A stretch of 64,000 bases of DNA from Devosia sp. (lineage in GTDB: Bacteria; Pseudomonadota; Alphaproteobacteria; Rhizobiales; Devosiaceae), in contig NZ_JAQGJV010000074.1 in the NCBI RefSeq assembly GCF_028290435.1, positions 248,001 through 312,000 on the forward strand, given 5' to 3'. Both the position numbers and the translations under genes were made by a program. Under the pieces are notes generated by a model, which saw nothing but the letters and a program-made list of their open reading frames with translations, did no database searches and was not told the DNA's origin. Position 1 is the first letter of the stretch. Each line of letters opens with the position of its first letter. This document shows, in pieces, positions 63,519 through 64,000 of this stretch.

Positions 63519-64000
63519 TTGACAGACCGCCTCCGCATTGCGCTCGCGCAGCTCAATCCCAAGGTCGGCGCGCTCGCCGCTAATCTGGACCTCGCCCGCA
63601 AGGCCTTGGCCGATGCCGAAGCGGCCGGCGCCGATATCGTGATGTTTTCCGAGCTGTTCCTGACCGGCTATTTTCCCGACGACCTGCTGTTCAAGCCGCA
63701 ATTCGTCGCCGATGCGATTGCCGCCGCCCACGAACTGGTCGCCGCCACCGCGGGCTTGTCCGTGGCGCTGATCCTGCCCACCATCTGGCAGGACAAGACC
63801 GGCTTGCACAACGCCGTCATCGTCGCCGACAATGGCGTCATCACCGCCACGCGCCTCAAGCGCGAACTGGTCAATGACGATATCTTCTACGAGAAGCGCT
63901 ATTTCGTCGCCGGTCCTCTCCCGGACCCGGTGCTGATCAAGGGTGTGCCGATCGGCATCCCGATCTGCGAAGACATCTGGCACACCAGCGTGTGCGAACA
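63519..64000 (+). CDS. nadE: NAD+ synthase (N-terminal glutamine amidotransferase/nitrilase domain), truncated by window end
   Basis: TTG start; 'LRIALAQLNPKVGALAANLDLARKAL...FSELFLTGYFPDDLLFKPQF...GIPICEDIW'. Confidence 0.92.
   Translation, partial: MTDRLRIALAQLNPKVGALAANLDLARKALADAEAAGADIVMFSELFLTGYFPDDLLFKPQFVADAIAAAHELVAATAGLSVALILPTIWQDKTGLHNAVIVADNGVITATRLKRELVNDDIFYEKRYFVAGPLPDPVLIKGVPIGIPICEDIWHTSVCE

Overview
The window looks like ordinary, high-GC chromosomal DNA from an alphaproteobacterium, most likely Hyphomicrobiales/Devosia-like. That placement is inferred from gene content and order; no search was run. From left to right it holds: (1) the end of a gene-transfer-agent (GTA)-type tail module (DUF2460, DUF2163/BR0599, NlpC/P60, TIM-barrel tail/host-specificity protein), followed by a one-ORF lysis gene that joins a GH108 muramidase to a holin-like membrane segment; (2) a PepSY-like protein / response regulator / histidine kinase module; (3) a two-gene FAD oxidoreductase operon in which the larger gene is broken by a single-base frameshift near 11660; (4) the block ccmI-ccmE-ccmF-ccmH-degP-RR-HK-glnE; (5) a histidine kinase and pepN; (6) three tandem ABC half-transporter exporters; (7) an EAL protein with a degenerate GGDEF domain, divergent from a GH2 beta-mannosidase that has LacI-type operators upstream; (8) two tandem DMT transporters, a type II NADH dehydrogenase-like protein, an FGGY kinase, dusA, a retropepsin-like protease, cobS/cobT, a histidine kinase, a nuclease, an Lrp regulator plus a VOC protein, a GFA protein, moaA, an L,D-transpeptidase, rpiA, gor, class II DAHP synthase, an HWE kinase tail-to-tail with a receiver protein, an outer-membrane beta-barrel, and the start of nadE. 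I found no CRISPR array, tRNA, rRNA, transposase or recognisable defence island. The best hunting leads are the endolysin-holin fusion with an internal Shine-Dalgarno and ATG, several families of head-to-head palindromic intergenic repeats (two families occur twice and bracket two-gene blocks), alternative stem structures in the Lrp leader, a 34-codon small ORF between ABC genes, the frameshifted oxidoreductase, and the degenerate GGDEF/intact EAL protein. I do not see clear evidence for a wholly new multi-gene system.
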